Source of the DNA: Pteria penguin
Taxonomy: Eukaryota > Mollusca > Bivalvia > Pterioida > Pteriidae
Reading direction: 5' to 3'
NCBI GenBank assembly: GCA_035048485.1
Contig: CM068592.1
Location: 34,038,501-34,102,500, forward strand
DNA: 64,000 bases
Shown here: positions 61,358-64,000 of the stretch, one piece after another
Numbering within the stretch: the first letter of the stretch is position 1
Layout of the letters: the number at the start of each line of letters is the position of its first letter
The notes under the pieces: generated by a model
The model's database searches: none
Told to the model about the DNA's origin: nothing
Seen by the model: only the letters and a program-made list of their open reading frames with translations
Program-made: the position numbers and the translations under genes

Positions 61358-62178
61358 TCAATTTAACAAAAATATCTTCACGTTGTCCTTCAGGTCGGTC
61401 CACACTCCAAATGTAACATATATGCTATGGCTAGTTTTCCCATAGCAGATAGTACTTGGCTCCCCTTTTAGATCAAATGCGTTCAATAATTTATCTATGT
61501 ATTGCCCTTTGTCTGTGTGCACCATGTGAATGCAATGTGCTTCAATGTCAACTATGCACAAAATATCTTGAATAAGAGTTAATCCCCCTGTTTTTACAAG
61601 ACATTCAGTGTGCCAAAGGGGTTTACCGTCGAGCGACAAACATAAAACTCCTTGACTAACTTCCACACACGGGATATAAATTCGGTGATCGTCCATTTCT
61701 ATTCCAATTCCAAAATTTTGGAATTTCCGAAAGCTTCATTGATTTGGATAGAATTTTTCGGATTTCCTTTATTATCTAAAATAGATATAATGTTATCAAA
61801 GCGGTGTAGAACAGCGAAGTTTTTACCATTAAAACTTATGTCATCTGCATCATGTTTGACTTCGTACTCGCTTTCTAACCGGATGATATTCTGATCCCGA
61901 ACTGTCCATAAATAAATCATTCGATCCCAACCACATGTCGCAAAATCATTGCCGATCAATACCGTCAATCCCATAGTAGATTGCCGATCTTCAACGGAAG
62001 TGACGAACTTCCCCTCGCTGTCGTAAAGTTTGAGAACATTGTTTTGGTAATCAGATACCACCACATCACGTGACGAAAGGGCAATGATGCCTGTAACACC
62101 ATTGTCTTTTTTGTCGTTCTCACATTTTACACTGAACGATGTTCCCTTCTTTACTGATATAATAGTTCTGTCAGACAT
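61358..62178 (-). pseudogene. NHL-like beta-propeller, copy E (one frameshift)
   Basis: Very close to copy D along the whole length, including MSDRTIISVKKGT and the last residues KDNVKIFLLN. Near 61715-61727 the sequence CAAAATTTTGGAATTTCC replaces copy D's CAAAATTGATGCGTTTTCC and is one base shorter. This splits the frame after about residue 154 and before FGIGIEMDD. Otherwise it is open. Either this is a recent pseudogene or the difference is a sequencing error. The presumed promoter block of E also lost its TATA-like sequence, which favours decay. Confidence 0.8.
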
Positions 62179-63066
62179 GGCGAAACAACTATTTTCGAAA
62201 AGCTCTGAAACACAAAGTTAATAAATATCAGAGTTTGGCGAGTCAGAAATCTACACATTTTAAAACATTTCTTTCACAAAAAGCAAGAATCAAATCTGTA
62301 GAGAAGGAATCCGAATCATCTGCATTCGCTCAATCTTTACACTATGCCCTTATTTCTCTGTTGTTTTGTTTTTGTTTTGAGGTACTTTTTTGTTTTATTT
62401 ATTCATTTATGATTTATTTATTATTGGGAGGATTATTTTTGTGGGTTTTTTTATTGTTTTTATTCATTTATTTTGATTGTTTTTTGGGGGTTTTTTTGTT
62501 TTGTTTTTATGTCACGCTATTGTACGCTATTATGGTTTAGTCGAAAGCAGTTAAAACTCCCCTTACGTCGAACTAATGTTGCATTTACAAGACATTCTTT
62601 TCTGTGCATTTTCACTCGTTATCTCTAAGTGTCATGGTGTGTATAAACAAAAGGAGAGAGGTGATGACTTAAAACGTCATATCAATTATACCTAACGACC
62701 TTGATTGTTGTCGATTGAATACGTAATTGAAAACCACTTCTCTTTTGTACTCTAATAATTTTTCAGCTCATTACGTTAAAAAATATTGTTGAAACGACGA
62801 ATACTACTGGCAGCTTGTAAATTTGAAAACAGGAAATCGCTGATAATACGACCCCGGTGATCAGTCTACCAACCATTTTAGTTATGCCTGCGGCTTTCCT
62901 TATAGGGTACAGTGATATCAATAGTAAGACTGTATACCTGTTGGACTACGGTGTCACGACAAAATAGAAATATGAATTCTGAAGAAGTTTTCCATGGATA
63001 GGTTCGATTCTCGGTCGGAGCAAGTGTGTAATTCTGAATTTTATTTTTTGGTTTTTTTTTTCAATG

Positions 63067-63334
63067 TGGGCTAGTGGATAAGGTTCTCGGCTCGTGATCG
63101 AGAGGTCGCGGGTTTGACCCCCGTCCGGGGCACACCGGTGTTCCGTCTTTCGGATTAGACAGTAAAAACCGAGGTCCCGTGTCACGGTAGGCGTGGCACG
63201 TAAAAGATCCCTCTCTGCTTCGGGTGGGTCCGTTGCAAAGGTCTAAATTTGTATGCAATGCATTAGGCAGATGCCGTCACCATATACGTGAAATAATCGT
63301 GGAGTGACGTAAAACAATAATCAATCAATCAATT
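63067..63334 (+). mobile_element. tRNA-derived SINE, full length, in unit E
   Basis: Same family as 5272-5548, with A-box-like GGGCTAGTGGATA, B-box-like GGTTTGACCCC and (AATC)n tail. The flanks share TTTTTTTTCAATG. Unit D has an empty site near 49920-49940, GTTTTTTTTCAGTGAATTTG, so the insertion followed the D/E split. Confidence 0.88.
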
Positions 63335-63730
63335 TTTTTTCAATGAATTTGAAACATGTATTTCGAGGGAGTATAGAAACATACAGAGGTTGTGAAACAT
63401 TTGATTGACAGGTTGTCACTAACCTGCTGACCACTGTGTATATGATATGAAATTAGTTTGGTGAATGTAAACGTGTCTCTGTTATACTCAGTGTTGTTAT
63501 TACAAAAGACAAAATATTTAAATCTGTACTTTAATTAATGAAATCTATTCATTTTCTAATCCTTTACACATGCATTTCAAGGAGAGTTCAAAGCATAATC
63601 CTGTAATACTCCATATGATATGTCCCTTATCACAGGAAAACAACGAAATTTGCGTAAAATATTAAAAAGGAGAAACTATAATATAATATATATGATCTAA
63701 ATCATAATTATATATTTTGTATATGAATGT

Positions 63731-63935
63731 ACAAGACTTACATGCTTGTCTGTCTTGTGTTCTCTCCGATAACACTTCCTCATTGAGAGTTTTCCACGTA
63801 TTTTACATCATACTTATTGGCGATCCACATGTAAATAAATAGGCGTGGTTTTACCCTTTCGGGTGAAAATTAACATAACGAAAATAGGAGTGGCTTCAGG
63901 CGCACCGATTCTGAGAAATATTTAAACTGGAATTT
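63731..63935 (-). promoter_or_regulatory. Presumed promoter and first exon of copy E
   Basis: Nearly identical to the copy D block, but TTTATAAAATGG is reduced to TTATCGG by a 5-base deletion. The donor reads CAT|GTAAGTCTTG. Confidence 0.35.
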
Positions 63936-64000
63936 CTTGTTCATCAGAATTACTCTCCTATAACAACATTAAAACAAAATGTATTCCTGTTTAAAATTCC

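Overview
This is a eukaryotic, AT-rich, gene-poor window, most likely from a bivalve mollusc. The evidence is indirect. It holds several tRNA-derived SINEs with (AATC)n or (AACC)n tails, dispersed repeats that resemble ones I associate with oysters, mussels and scallops, a LINE fragment, and a tandem array of NHL-like beta-propeller genes of the kind that is expanded in bivalves. The species cannot be named from the sequence. There are no operons, CRISPR arrays or bacterial features. Most open frames are chance frames or reading frames through repeats.

Left third (1-18,500): a THAP-domain remnant lies inside a DNA transposon with inverted ends (834-2788). It is followed by a small MITE (4371-4530), a SINE (5272-5548) and a Tc1-like transposase pseudogene (about 5930-6680). 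The best single gene follows: a carbohydrate sulfotransferase terminal exon on the minus strand (8392-9468), with recognisable 5'- and 3'-PAPS binding motifs and an upstream splice acceptor. From 10 to 18.5 kb there are tandem repeats, a second copy of the same MITE family (15341-15586) and another SINE with a 14-bp target duplication.

Right two thirds (about 18.7-64 kb): a tandem segmental array of five units. Each carries one minus-strand exon for a 273-residue NHL-like beta-propeller protein without RING or B-box: A (20688-21509), B (29830-30664), C (37750-38758), D (47398-48219) and E (61358-62178). A and D are intact and differ at about 48 of 273 residues (hand count). B, C and E are broken by frameshifts, a nonsense codon or a SINE insertion. 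Some 1.6-3.7 kb upstream of each exon is a conserved block with a splice-donor-like sequence, probably the promoter and first exon. A sixth such block at 54.7 kb has no gene exon. Units B and C share a nearly identical stretch of about 3.6 kb (33.1-36.7 versus 42.05-45.9 kb), which indicates recent duplication.

Units differ by datable insertions and deletions: a Tigger-like element in C with TA duplication and an empty site in B, TTAA-flanked MITEs, SINEs, mariner pseudogenes and a truncated Ty3/gypsy-type gag-protease fragment. The array reads as an active birth-and-death locus. Two long, nearly perfect hairpins (19046-19188 and 22554-22750) are the structures least explained by protein-coding content.
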